Shown here in pieces: positions 52,088-60,466 of a DNA stretch of 64,000 nt. Where the stretch lies: the NCBI GenBank assembly GCA_951813615.1, contig OX638377.1:3224001-3288000 (forward strand), written 5' to 3'. Source of the DNA: an uncultured Latescibacterota bacterium. Its GTDB lineage: Bacteria > Latescibacterota > UBA2968 > UBA8231. The notes under the pieces are model-generated. The model saw only the letters and a program-made list of their open reading frames with translations, was not told where the DNA came from and searched no databases. Position 1 is the first letter of the stretch; every line of letters begins with the position of its first letter. Position numbers and translations under genes: made by a program.

Positions 52088-55000
52088 CTATAGTTGAACT
52101 TTAAGTTGAACCTTAAGCTCCTCCAACTTCTGTTTGAGTTCCGGTGAAATGTCCGACTGAGGAATCTTATTGATGAGTTCCATCCCTGAAAACCAGACAT
52201 CTTCCTGCAAATCGCACTTACCCCAATGAACCAATAACTTCGCTACCTCTTCGGGATGACTCTGCCATAGGTCGCCTTCATTGAGTTCATGTATTATCGA
52301 GTAGTTCTGCAATGGGATTGATCGCATCTGAACTGCTAAATCAACGGCTTCGGGAAATACCGCTGTCAAGTGTGGCAACCAGTCAAGCATGTATTTGGCT
52401 TCGTCATCTTCAAGGACAGCACCAGCCGGTACACCTTGTAAGCGATGCTCCCAATATTGCTTAAGCCAACGCTGCCACCATTCTCGTTGTGCTGCTTCAT
52501 CTAGATCCCGTAGACAGTACCCTACTTCTACTGCAAAATGGTTCTTAGCCTCTTGACTACGACATTGGAAAAACGCGGGAATCCATTGTCCAATAGGGTC
52601 TTCAGCGAAGTACGCGAGCATAGAAATATAATATTTGATAAATCGGTCGCGCTTACTAGAAAGGTTGCTATCGATCTGCCCAACAGCCTTGAGGAATGGG
52701 TCTGCCATAGCGGCAGCCACGGTAGGATTGAGGTTTCCCCAAATCAGGAAGCCGTTCCAAGCAGCTTGGAAGTCATCGCTGTCAGGATCAAAAAGCGGCA
52801 GCAGGTTCTCCCGTGTCCATACCTCATCAACGGCCAAGAGAAATCCAAATTGACTCGCGAGAATCGTCCGTCCCAGTTTGCCCTGTAGCTCCTGGTCCTG
52901 CACTATGTCTGATAGTGCCATGCGGTATTCGTTACTGATTCTCATGAGCTCGGGGTCTTGTTGTTCTCGCCAGAGAGAGAGCCCCTTCAGCCAGAATTCG
53001 GTAAGGATTCCCGCAGGGTGGTTAATGGCTAAGTCTAGCCAGTTGTCCATTCTCTCGATCTGTTCAGGCCGGTCAAGGTGATGCCACAAAGCCACAGCGA
53101 TCTTGTTAGCCTGCGAAAGTAGATGCAAGGCATAGGAAGGACCTCTATCCTTTACTAGCGAGTGAAGCGTACTAGCGATCTCACGATTATGTTTTGGATA
53201 CAACTCGGCCTTGCCGAGCCAGTGGAGCACTTTACGATACTTATTTTTATCTAACTTCATCTCTGACCAAGCGCCTATCAAGTCAGCCCAGAAGTAAGCG
53301 TCCCACTCTCCATCGCTAGCCAATGCGTCGGCTAACTCAAGGCCCCAATCAAAATTTCGCCTTGCAGCCTCTGCGACATCACGCCTGAGTCCAAAAAAAT
53401 CGCGCCTATTTGATTCAGTGCTTTGGAAAGACAACAAGTCGCCAAGCCAATCCGCGGCTGGTTTTGCCAGTAATTCCTCAACAGTCCAAGGACCTTGCAT
53501 AACGACATCCTGGACCGGACTACTCCAATGAGTCAGGTCTGGATGCTCACTTGGCTCGAAGTCTGGGTAATCCGCTAGTACCTCGTCCAAGGCTTGATTA
53601 GCTATAGTACAAGTGGGATCTGATTTATGGAGCCAATGAAACCAATTGAAATACTGATATGCGGTATGACTTTCCCTTTTGGGGTCTTCCTCGTACGGCC
53701 AACGATAGGTCCGCACGGTTTCAATGAGATTCCCGCGGAGTTCTAGGCTAGCCTTGGGGTAAGCTAGCCGTACTGCCCGAAATACTTCGTGGTGAACAGG
53801 CAATTCGTGTATATCTATATGCGTTAGCAGCCAATCGATTTTATCGTCTGCTGTCAGGTCTTCTCGCTCTGATATCCCATGCACCGCTAGGCGGCGCAGC
53901 AGTGGCGCATCCGAGTTTGCAAGACGGATACACCACTGCACCGCTGCGCCTGCCTGATTTAGGATCAACCATTCGAGGCAGTCTCGTGCTGCTTCAATCA
54001 ACACGTCAACCGATTGAGGATACCTATCCTGCTCGTGAGGCTCAATAGCAGAGCGCGTATAGCTTGCCCTTTCCCACTCACGACTTGCCTTCTGCCAAGC
54101 GTTTTGGGTGAGATACTGTTCTTCTAGATTCCTAATAACCTGCTCAAGCAATGGTGAGGCTACTTGAGGAAGATTTGGCTTCAGACCTCCATCCCATAGG
54201 CCTTTTAGCTGGTATTCCTTGCCGATCAGCGATAATTCTACATCGATCGGTGCGTTCTCATCGTCCGTGTCATCATCGGACCAAACAAAGCCTTTCTTGA
54301 GGATCAAGTGGCTTCCCGCCATCGCATCGAATATCTGCAAGAGACTATTCAACATGCCGAGCTTAATACAATGCCCCCCTATCCGCCGTAGAAACTCGTC
54401 TGGATGTCCATGTACCGGAACAGTAGCAAGCAGGAGCGAAACCCAGCGGGACAACGTTTTCTCATCTAGCGAAGACTCATTATCCGTCCAGATCTTTCGA
54501 CACAAATCGTGCCAGAAACGTGTATTCAGACGTATATTGTGCTCACCAATCAGTAGGAACAGCTTATCAGTATGATCACATACAAAGCGCTCGGTTAACC
54601 ACGAGGATAAACTTTGATCTTGTTCGCTGAGCGTCCCGTCGCCAAACAGCGCATCTAGATGTCCTCGCTTGTCGAGCCAATCAATCCATTTAGGGTCTGA
54701 AGCCGCTTCAGTAAAGAACTGGGTTCTTGTCTCATCCCCAAGCGCATCCTCAATGAGATCGGCTGCTTCCCCATCAAGGGGAGGCGGTTTTTTAGCGATA
54801 TCGGTAATTTCGCGTTGCCAGTCGATGACACTACGCTCGACAAAATCGGCCAGACCACTTACACCTCTGTAGAGTGCTCTATGGTCGTCCTTACTTGATT
54901 GCGGGTAGTTGATAGGTTCGATCCCAAGTACGCGCCAGTGGTCTATGTCATTTTTACTTTCACCCCTTAAAACAAAGCGCCGACCATCCTCGTCCCCTAA

Positions 55001-55627
55001 CAAAGCACGCGCTAGATAGCTCAAAATCGTGTCATCGTGGCTATAGCCGACAAAAAGGACTGCGAAATTACGGAACAATTCGACGAGAAAACGTCGTGCC
55101 CATCCCTCAGTCAGGTAGGCACGACCGAAATCTGCGTCCGTAAGCACCATCTCATTAGGACGACCAACTGCGCCGTGAACATGGACGATGCCGTTGAACT
55201 GACGGCCCAAGGGTAATGCGGGTGCCCGAAATACCTCGGGTTTGTAGTCAAATACGGCTTCTGACGCCTGCTCGAACAAAAGGTCGAAGTTGGTGGTAAC
55301 GATTCGAACTTGCGCGGCGTCAGGATAGAGCCGTAGAAGATTATGATGTAGTCCCGTAGCCTCCCGATCTTCACAGGAAAGAGCTTCTTCAGCTCGGATG
55401 TGAACATCTACTCCCGCATTTTGCAGTCTTCCGAGGAAGCGGTCTATAGGCTCTCTCTCCTCCAAGGTCTTGCCAGTTCCTTTTGCAATCATATCCGCTA
55501 GTTCTGCAAAGCCCGGAAGGCAAGCAGGCGCACCCATTGAAACGCCAGCCCCAGCGAAAACCACCAGTTTATCATCGCGCAAGGCGTTCAACAGGCGTTG
55601 GGGAAAGTTAATGTCTTTAATTTTCAT
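52088..55627 (-). CDS. SIR2-domain protein with long C-terminal region (candidate anti-phage NADase)
   Basis: A 1179-residue protein. Residues 1 to about 260 form a SIR2-type fold with GAGVS (26-30), TTNFD (111-115, catalytic Asn) and a catalytic His in HVHG (151). This is the pattern of SIR2 NADases in Thoeris, DSR and similar defence systems. The remaining ~900 residues are helical, and the last part resembles DUF4020, a domain found with SIR2; that match is by eye. Such proteins usually sense infection and deplete NAD. The gene is visibly AT-richer than its neighbours and has a different codon style, which points to transfer. I start at ATG 55627; a TTG at 55648 is possible. Confidence 0.8.
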   Translation of the reverse strand: MKIKDINFPQRLLNALRDDKLVVFAGAGVSMGAPACLPGFAELADMIAKGTGKTLEEREPIDRFLGRLQNAGVDVHIRAEEALSCEDREATGLHHNLLRLYPDAAQVRIVTTNFDLLFEQASEAVFDYKPEVFRAPALPLGRQFNGIVHVHGAVGRPNEMVLTDADFGRAYLTEGWARRFLVELFRNFAVLFVGYSHDDTILSYLARALLGDEDGRRFVLRGESKNDIDHWRVLGIEPINYPQSSKDDHRALYRGVSGLADFVERSVIDWQREITDIAKKPPPLDGEAADLIEDALGDETRTQFFTEAASDPKWIDWLDKRGHLDALFGDGTLSEQDQSLSSWLTERFVCDHTDKLFLLIGEHNIRLNTRFWHDLCRKIWTDNESSLDEKTLSRWVSLLLATVPVHGHPDEFLRRIGGHCIKLGMLNSLLQIFDAMAGSHLILKKGFVWSDDDTDDENAPIDVELSLIGKEYQLKGLWDGGLKPNLPQVASPLLEQVIRNLEEQYLTQNAWQKASREWERASYTRSAIEPHEQDRYPQSVDVLIEAARDCLEWLILNQAGAAVQWCIRLANSDAPLLRRLAVHGISEREDLTADDKIDWLLTHIDIHELPVHHEVFRAVRLAYPKASLELRGNLIETVRTYRWPYEEDPKRESHTAYQYFNWFHWLHKSDPTCTIANQALDEVLADYPDFEPSEHPDLTHWSSPVQDVVMQGPWTVEELLAKPAADWLGDLLSFQSTESNRRDFFGLRRDVAEAARRNFDWGLELADALASDGEWDAYFWADLIGAWSEMKLDKNKYRKVLHWLGKAELYPKHNREIASTLHSLVKDRGPSYALHLLSQANKIAVALWHHLDRPEQIERMDNWLDLAINHPAGILTEFWLKGLSLWREQQDPELMRISNEYRMALSDIVQDQELQGKLGRTILASQFGFLLAVDEVWTRENLLPLFDPDSDDFQAAWNGFLIWGNLNPTVAAAMADPFLKAVGQIDSNLSSKRDRFIKYYISMLAYFAEDPIGQWIPAFFQCRSQEAKNHFAVEVGYCLRDLDEAAQREWWQRWLKQYWEHRLQGVPAGAVLEDDEAKYMLDWLPHLTAVFPEAVDLAVQMRSIPLQNYSIIHELNEGDLWQSHPEEVAKLLVHWGKCDLQEDVWFSGMELINKIPQSDISPELKQKLEELKVQLKVQL

Positions 55628-55690
55628 GTCTTGCCCATAATTCGACAACGCGACACTGACGATTGTCCAGCACGTATTTGTATCCCCCCG

Positions 55691-56578
55691 TCAAAAGCGC
55701 AGCAATTCCCCCTCGCCAAAGACGAGCAGATCGGCCAAAATCGCGGCAAAGTAGATCAGGCTAACCGTGCTGTTGACCGTCATAAAGGCCGTGCTCATGC
55801 GGGACAGGTCGTCGGCCCGCACCAGCCGGTGCTCGTACACCAGCAAACCGGCTACCACTACTACACCCAACCAGTACAAAAAGCTCAAGCCAGCCAGCCG
55901 GCCCACGATAATCAGCAGCACCACGAACAACAGGTGCAAAGCGCGGGCAATGTGCAGAGCGCGGGCAATGCCAAAGCGAACCGGGATGGAATGGAGTCCG
56001 GCCCGCACGTCAAAGGCGTGATCCTGGCAGGCGTAGATGATGTCAAAGCCAGCCACCCAAACCAGCACCCCCAAACATAGCAACAGCGGTATGAGATCAA
56101 AGTCGCCAGTAACCGCAATCCAAGCACCCAGCGGCGCCCCGCCCAAACTCAGCCCCAAAACCAAGTGAGAGGCCCAAGTAAAGCGCTTGGTCAGCGAGTA
56201 GAACAAGAGCACGGCCAAAACCAGCGGCGACAGATAAAAGCACAAAGAATTGAGCTGATAAGCCGCCAAGACCAAGGCCAAGGCAGACAGAACCACGAAC
56301 AACCCCACGGCTTGCGGTGAGACCACGCCGCGCGGCAATTCGCGATTTTGAGTGCGGGGATTGGCCGCGTCGAGGTGGCGGTCAGCGAGGCGATTAAAAC
56401 CCATCGCCGCACTACGCGCGCCCACCATCGCCAGCGCAATCCAGCCGATCTGAGCGAGGGTGATACCAGCGTGCATCGCGGCCAGCAAGGCACCGCTAAA
56501 GGCAAAAGGCAGAGCAAAGACGCTGTGGGAGAATTTGATCATGCGGCCGTACACCGCAATGGCCTGCAAGGGAGCCAT
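55691..56578 (-). CDS. mqnP: UbiA-family prenyltransferase, probably MqnP
   Basis: A 295-residue membrane protein with about nine hydrophobic helices. The first Asp-rich motif is MGFNRLADRHLDAANPRTQNR, seen as NRLADRHLDAANPRT, and the second is WVAGFDIIYACQDHAFDVRAGLHSIP, seen as YACQDHAFD. It attaches a polyprenyl chain to an aromatic acid. As the last gene after mqnE-mqnC-mqnA it is most likely the prenyltransferase MqnP of the futalosine menaquinone pathway rather than UbiA of ubiquinone synthesis. Confidence 0.9.
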   Translation of the reverse strand: MAPLQAIAVYGRMIKFSHSVFALPFAFSGALLAAMHAGITLAQIGWIALAMVGARSAAMGFNRLADRHLDAANPRTQNRELPRGVVSPQAVGLFVVLSALALVLAAYQLNSLCFYLSPLVLAVLLFYSLTKRFTWASHLVLGLSLGGAPLGAWIAVTGDFDLIPLLLCLGVLVWVAGFDIIYACQDHAFDVRAGLHSIPVRFGIARALHIARALHLLFVVLLIIVGRLAGLSFLYWLGVVVVAGLLVYEHRLVRADDLSRMSTAFMTVNSTVSLIYFAAILADLLVFGEGELLRF

Positions 56579-56590
56579 CTCGACCTTCCT

Positions 56591-57385
56591 TTAGGCCGCT
56601 GGATAAAAGCGCAGCGGGGGCACCGCGTCGATCAGGCCGTGGCGATGAGCCAATTGGTAGAACAGCCGCAAACCAGCTTGGGCGGCCTCGTCCAAATCAA
56701 AGCGGATGTGGCGGGTCAGGTAACGCTCGTAGAACTCGGCCGAACCGCCGCATTCTCGGCTGTGCGCTGCGGCGATAGACGGCACTTGACATACCCCCTG
56801 ATCTTTGGCCCATTGCAATCGTTGGGCTTGGGTAGGTGTGAGCGCCTGCTGGTGGCCAGCCCAAAAGGCAAACACAAAAGGCAGATCGGTCATATCAGTC
56901 CACTCCCGACCCAAGTCCAAGCTCTCCAATTCCCCATCCAAGTGCGGAAAGACCTGATCGCCAATGAGCAGAGCCGCGTCGGCACACTCCAGCATAGCCC
57001 CCAAATCGGGCGGAGCCTCGATCAATTGCGGAGTGAGAGCAAATTTTTCGCGCAGGATAATGGACAACAATGCCACCGAAGTGCGGGAACTAGTATCCAA
57101 AGCGATGCGCTCGACCTGCTGCAACGGACGGCGGCAAAAGAGGCGTACCGTCAGCACCGGCCCCTGCGAACCAATGGCTATATTGGGGACGATCCAGTAA
57201 GGACGAGCACTGCGGGCGTATTCGATCGCGGGAATGATTCCCACGTCGATGGTGCCATCTGCCAACTCCCTCGCGCAACGCGAGGGAACCGAATAACTCA
57301 GTGCGAAAGGTGCGGGGTTGCATTCGAGGGCAACGACGAGGGGCCGCGTGTTGAGGTACGGGACCGCGCCCAAGCGCGGCTTCAT
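56591..57385 (-). CDS. mqnA: Chorismate dehydratase MqnA
   Basis: A 264-residue enzyme of the first futalosine step, chorismate to 3-enolpyruvyl-benzoate. It opens RLGAVPYLNTRPLVVAL and has DVGIIPAIEYARSARPYWIVPN, given here as VGIIPAIEYAR, SSRTSVALLSIILREKF and LLIGDQVF, followed by DLPFVFAFWAGHQ. These match the periplasmic-binding-like MqnA/MqnD fold, MqnA type. The ATG overlaps the mqnC stop and mqnP follows after 12 bases. Confidence 0.93.
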   Translation of the reverse strand: MKPRLGAVPYLNTRPLVVALECNPAPFALSYSVPSRCARELADGTIDVGIIPAIEYARSARPYWIVPNIAIGSQGPVLTVRLFCRRPLQQVERIALDTSSRTSVALLSIILREKFALTPQLIEAPPDLGAMLECADAALLIGDQVFPHLDGELESLDLGREWTDMTDLPFVFAFWAGHQQALTPTQAQRLQWAKDQGVCQVPSIAAAHSRECGGSAEFYERYLTRHIRFDLDEAAQAGLRLFYQLAHRHGLIDAVPPLRFYPAA

Positions 57386-58524
57386 GAATGGACGGCCTCT
57401 TGCAAAGCGTCGATCCGACAGGGTGAGGCCACCGGCTCGTAACGAGTATTGCGCCGTCGCGGTGCAAAGCCAGCGTCGCGGATTAGCCGTTCCATCGCGT
57501 CCAAGCCCATCTCGTTGGTGTGGCTGGTGCCGGCGGCGCTGACGACGTTTTCTTCGAGCATGGTGCTGCCGAAATCGTTGATGCCGTAGCGCAAGCTGAC
57601 TTGGGCGATTTTAGGCCCTTGGGTCACCCACGAGGCCTGCAAGCTGGGAATATTGTCGAGGAAGAGCCGTGCTACAGCTACCGTGCGCAAATGATCGTAT
57701 CCGGTCGCTTTAGCACCGTTCCACCGCGACTCGTCCGCGCCCAAGTCCGTGTGGTCGGGCTGGAAATTCCAAGTGATAAAGGCGGTGAAGCCACCCCGTT
57801 CGTCCTGTAGCTGCCGCAGGCGGTCCAGGTGCTCTAGGCGGTGTTCGACCGTCTCCACGTGGCCGTACATCATCGTCGCCGTAGTCGGCATCCCCAGCGC
57901 GTGCGCCACGCGATGCACTTCCAGCCACTCTTCGGTGCGGTCCTTGCGAAAGCCAATAATATCGCGCACCTCGTCGTTGAGAATCTCAGCTCCGGCACCC
58001 GGTATCGAATCCAGCCCTGCGTCGCGCAGGCGGCGAATGGTCTCGTCCAGCGGCAGCCGCGACAGGTGAGCGATGTAGATGATTTCCGTGGCCGAAAGAC
58101 AGTGTAGCTGTACTTGCGGATAGCGGTCCCGGATCGCCGAGAGCAATTGTTCGTAGTAATCGAGGCGCAACTTGGGGTTGAGGCCGCCCTGCATCAATAT
58201 CTCGCAGGACTTGGGCTCGTCGCCGCCAAAGGCCACCAACTCGTCGATTTTGGCAAATATCTGCTCATTGGGCAGGACGTAGCCCTCGCTGGAACCCGGC
58301 GGCCGGTAGAAGGCGCAAAAGTCGCACTTGACCCAGCAGACATTGGTGTAGTTGATGTTGCGCCCGACGTTGTAGGTGACCACCGAATCGGGGTGTTTCT
58401 GTAGGCGCACCCAATGCGCCAGCATCCCCAACTCGGCGAGGTTGTGATGCGCGTACAAGCGGCGGGCATCATCGAGCGCGAGGCGCTCCCCGGCATAGAC
58501 CTTTTCGGCAATATCAGTGATCAC
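57382..58524 (-). CDS. mqnC: Cyclic dehypoxanthine futalosine synthase MqnC
   Basis: A 380-residue radical SAM enzyme. The cluster motif is CWVKCDFCAFYRPPG (C-x3-C-x2-C), preceded by NYTNV. It also has GGLNPKLRLDYYEQLL, DSIPGAGAEILNDEVRDII, TATMMYGHVET and ITWNFQPDHT. It cyclises dehypoxanthine futalosine by radical chemistry. It lies 5 bases after mqnE and overlaps mqnA. Confidence 0.95.
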   Translation of the reverse strand: MITDIAEKVYAGERLALDDARRLYAHHNLAELGMLAHWVRLQKHPDSVVTYNVGRNINYTNVCWVKCDFCAFYRPPGSSEGYVLPNEQIFAKIDELVAFGGDEPKSCEILMQGGLNPKLRLDYYEQLLSAIRDRYPQVQLHCLSATEIIYIAHLSRLPLDETIRRLRDAGLDSIPGAGAEILNDEVRDIIGFRKDRTEEWLEVHRVAHALGMPTTATMMYGHVETVEHRLEHLDRLRQLQDERGGFTAFITWNFQPDHTDLGADESRWNGAKATGYDHLRTVAVARLFLDNIPSLQASWVTQGPKIAQVSLRYGINDFGSTMLEENVVSAAGTSHTNEMGLDAMERLIRDAGFAPRRRNTRYEPVASPCRIDALQEAVHS

Positions 58525-58529
58525 GGGTG

Positions 58530-59654
58530 CTATCCAGTCGCCGCCAGCAGAGTCGGGGTATCGGCGACGATGTTGTAGAGGGAGTCGCGCTCCAGGGGCT
58601 GGCGCCCGGCCTCGACGATGCGCTGTAAGAGTTCGGCCTGCGTCAGCCGCTGCTGCGTCTCAGTGAAACTCTTGCGGGTGATTTCGTAGTCCATGACCGT
58701 GCCGTCGATGTCGTCGGCCCCGTACCAGAGCGCGGTCTGCGAAATCTCGATGGTATTCATAATCCAGAAGGTTTTGACGTGGGGGAAATTGTCGAGCATC
58801 AGCCGCCCCACGGCGATCTCCTTGAGATCTAGGCAACCCGTCGGCCCAGGCAAGTCCTCCAACTCGGTGCGCTCGGGGTGGAAAGAAAGCGGGATGTAGC
58901 AGAGGAAACCACCGGTCTCGTCCTGCACTTCGCGCAGCCGCACGAGGTGATAGACCTTCTCCTCGGTATTTTCAATGTGGCCGTAGAGCATGGTGGCGTT
59001 GGAAGGCAGGCCGGCTAGATGCGCCGCCTGCGCGATCTCCAGCCACTCCTCGGAGTCCGCCTTCGTCCAAAAAAGGTCGCCCTGAACTCGATCGCTGAAG
59101 ACCTCGGCCCCACCGCCGGGCAACGACTCTAGCCCGGCCGCTTTCATATCGGCAAAAATCTCCTCCAGCGGCTTTTTGGCAATGCGCTGAATCTGGGCGA
59201 TCTCGATCATGGTGAAGGCCTTCAGATGCGCGTCGGGGCGGGCTTGCTTCATCGCCTGCAAGACATCGAGATAGTACTGGTAGGGCAGTTTGGGATTGAC
59301 GCCGCCGACCATGTGGATCTCGGTGATCGGGGCCTCATCATACTCGGCAACCCGCGCGGCGACTTGCTCGGGGGTCAACACGTAGCCGCGCTCGTCTTTA
59401 GGCTTGACGTAGAAGGAGCAGAATTTACAGAGCTTGTTGCAGACGTTGGTGTAGTTAATGTGCTGATTGCGAACGTAGTACGCAGTGTCGCCACTTTTGC
59501 GCTCGCGGACGATATTGGCCAAATAGCCCAAGATAGGCAGCTCATCGCAGGCGTACAGGCGCAGGCCATCGTCCAAGCTCAAGCGCTGTCCAGCCAGCAC
59601 TTTGTCGAGGATATCTTCAAGGCCGGCGCGGCCAATAAGATCGTCGTAAATCAC
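58530..59654 (-). CDS. mqnE: Aminofutalosine synthase MqnE
   Basis: A 374-residue radical SAM enzyme that joins 3-enolpyruvyl-benzoate to SAM-derived adenosine. The cluster motif is CNKLCKFCSFYVKP, with NYTNV before it, then HMVGGVNPKLPYQYYL, SLPGGGAEVFSDRV, NATMLYGHIENTEEKV and IPLSFHPERTELE. Presence of mqnE indicates the 6-amino-6-deoxyfutalosine branch. It resembles mqnC throughout, as expected for duplicates. menG lies 43 bases upstream. Confidence 0.95.
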   Translation of the reverse strand: MIYDDLIGRAGLEDILDKVLAGQRLSLDDGLRLYACDELPILGYLANIVRERKSGDTAYYVRNQHINYTNVCNKLCKFCSFYVKPKDERGYVLTPEQVAARVAEYDEAPITEIHMVGGVNPKLPYQYYLDVLQAMKQARPDAHLKAFTMIEIAQIQRIAKKPLEEIFADMKAAGLESLPGGGAEVFSDRVQGDLFWTKADSEEWLEIAQAAHLAGLPSNATMLYGHIENTEEKVYHLVRLREVQDETGGFLCYIPLSFHPERTELEDLPGPTGCLDLKEIAVGRLMLDNFPHVKTFWIMNTIEISQTALWYGADDIDGTVMDYEITRKSFTETQQRLTQAELLQRIVEAGRQPLERDSLYNIVADTPTLLAATG

Positions 59655-59697
59655 CTATTTCTCCTGAGTTCAGTACATAATACCTATGGGTACCCCA

Positions 59698-60423
59698 TTA
59701 GTCAACCGGCCCTTTGACGCCTTGGTACACCGCGGCAATGCCCAACGTTAGCGGCGCGTATTGCGCTTGGCGGAACCCGGCCGCGACGAGCAATTCGACA
59801 AAGGCCCGCCCCTGGGGAAAGGTCCCCACCGAGCGCGGCAAATAGGCGTAGGCCCGGCGCTGGCCGGAGACGAGGCCGCCGATCAGGGGCAGTACTTTGT
59901 GGAAGTAAAATAAGTACAATTGCCGAAACAGCGGCGCAGTAGGCTCGCAAAAATCGAGCACCAAGAGCTGGCCGCCGGGCTTGAGCACCCGATGAGCCTC
60001 GGCCAAGCCACTGGGAATGTGGCCAAAATTGCGCACCCCAAAGGCCCCGGTTACCATATCGAAGGTATTGTCCTGAAATGGTAGCTGCTCGGCGTCGCCG
60101 ACTAATAGCTCCACGCGCGCGGATGGCCCCTTAGCCGCCACCTTGGCCGCCCCTAGCCGCAGCATCTCAATGGCCATGTCAATACCGACGACCTGCTGCG
60201 GCCCCAAGCGGTCAGCCGCGAGGGCAAAATCGCCGGTGCCAGTAGCCAGATCCAAGATGCGCTGCGGGTGCTTGTCCCGGGCTGTGAGGAGGGCGCGCCG
60301 TCGCCAGTACACATCGACTCCGCCGCTGAGCAGGTGGTTGAGCAAGTCGTAACGCCGAGCAATGGCGTTGAACATGTCTCGATTGCGCCTCTTGTGTTCG
60401 GCGACGTTTTGCTTATTCTCCAT
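59698..60423 (-). CDS. menG: Demethylmenaquinone methyltransferase (UbiE/MenG)
   Basis: A 241-residue SAM methyltransferase for the last step of menaquinone synthesis. It has MFNAIARRYDLLNHLLSGGVDVYWRRRAL, shown by IARRYDLLNHLLS, ILDLATGTGDFALAADRL (SAM motif I), VELLVGDAEQLPF and VTGAFGVRNF, HRVLKPGGQLLVLDFCEP and TLGIAAVYQGVK. The start at 60423 (MENKQNVAEH) fits the family; no strong ribosome-binding site precedes it. It opens the mqn operon and diverges from the sigma-54 activator across 43 bases. Confidence 0.93.
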   Translation of the reverse strand: MENKQNVAEHKRRNRDMFNAIARRYDLLNHLLSGGVDVYWRRRALLTARDKHPQRILDLATGTGDFALAADRLGPQQVVGIDMAIEMLRLGAAKVAAKGPSARVELLVGDAEQLPFQDNTFDMVTGAFGVRNFGHIPSGLAEAHRVLKPGGQLLVLDFCEPTAPLFRQLYLFYFHKVLPLIGGLVSGQRRAYAYLPRSVGTFPQGRAFVELLVAAGFRQAQYAPLTLGIAAVYQGVKGPVD

Positions 60424-60466
60424 GCAAGAAAAGCTAGTCTCCTTCCCATCACTGTCAACAAGAGCC

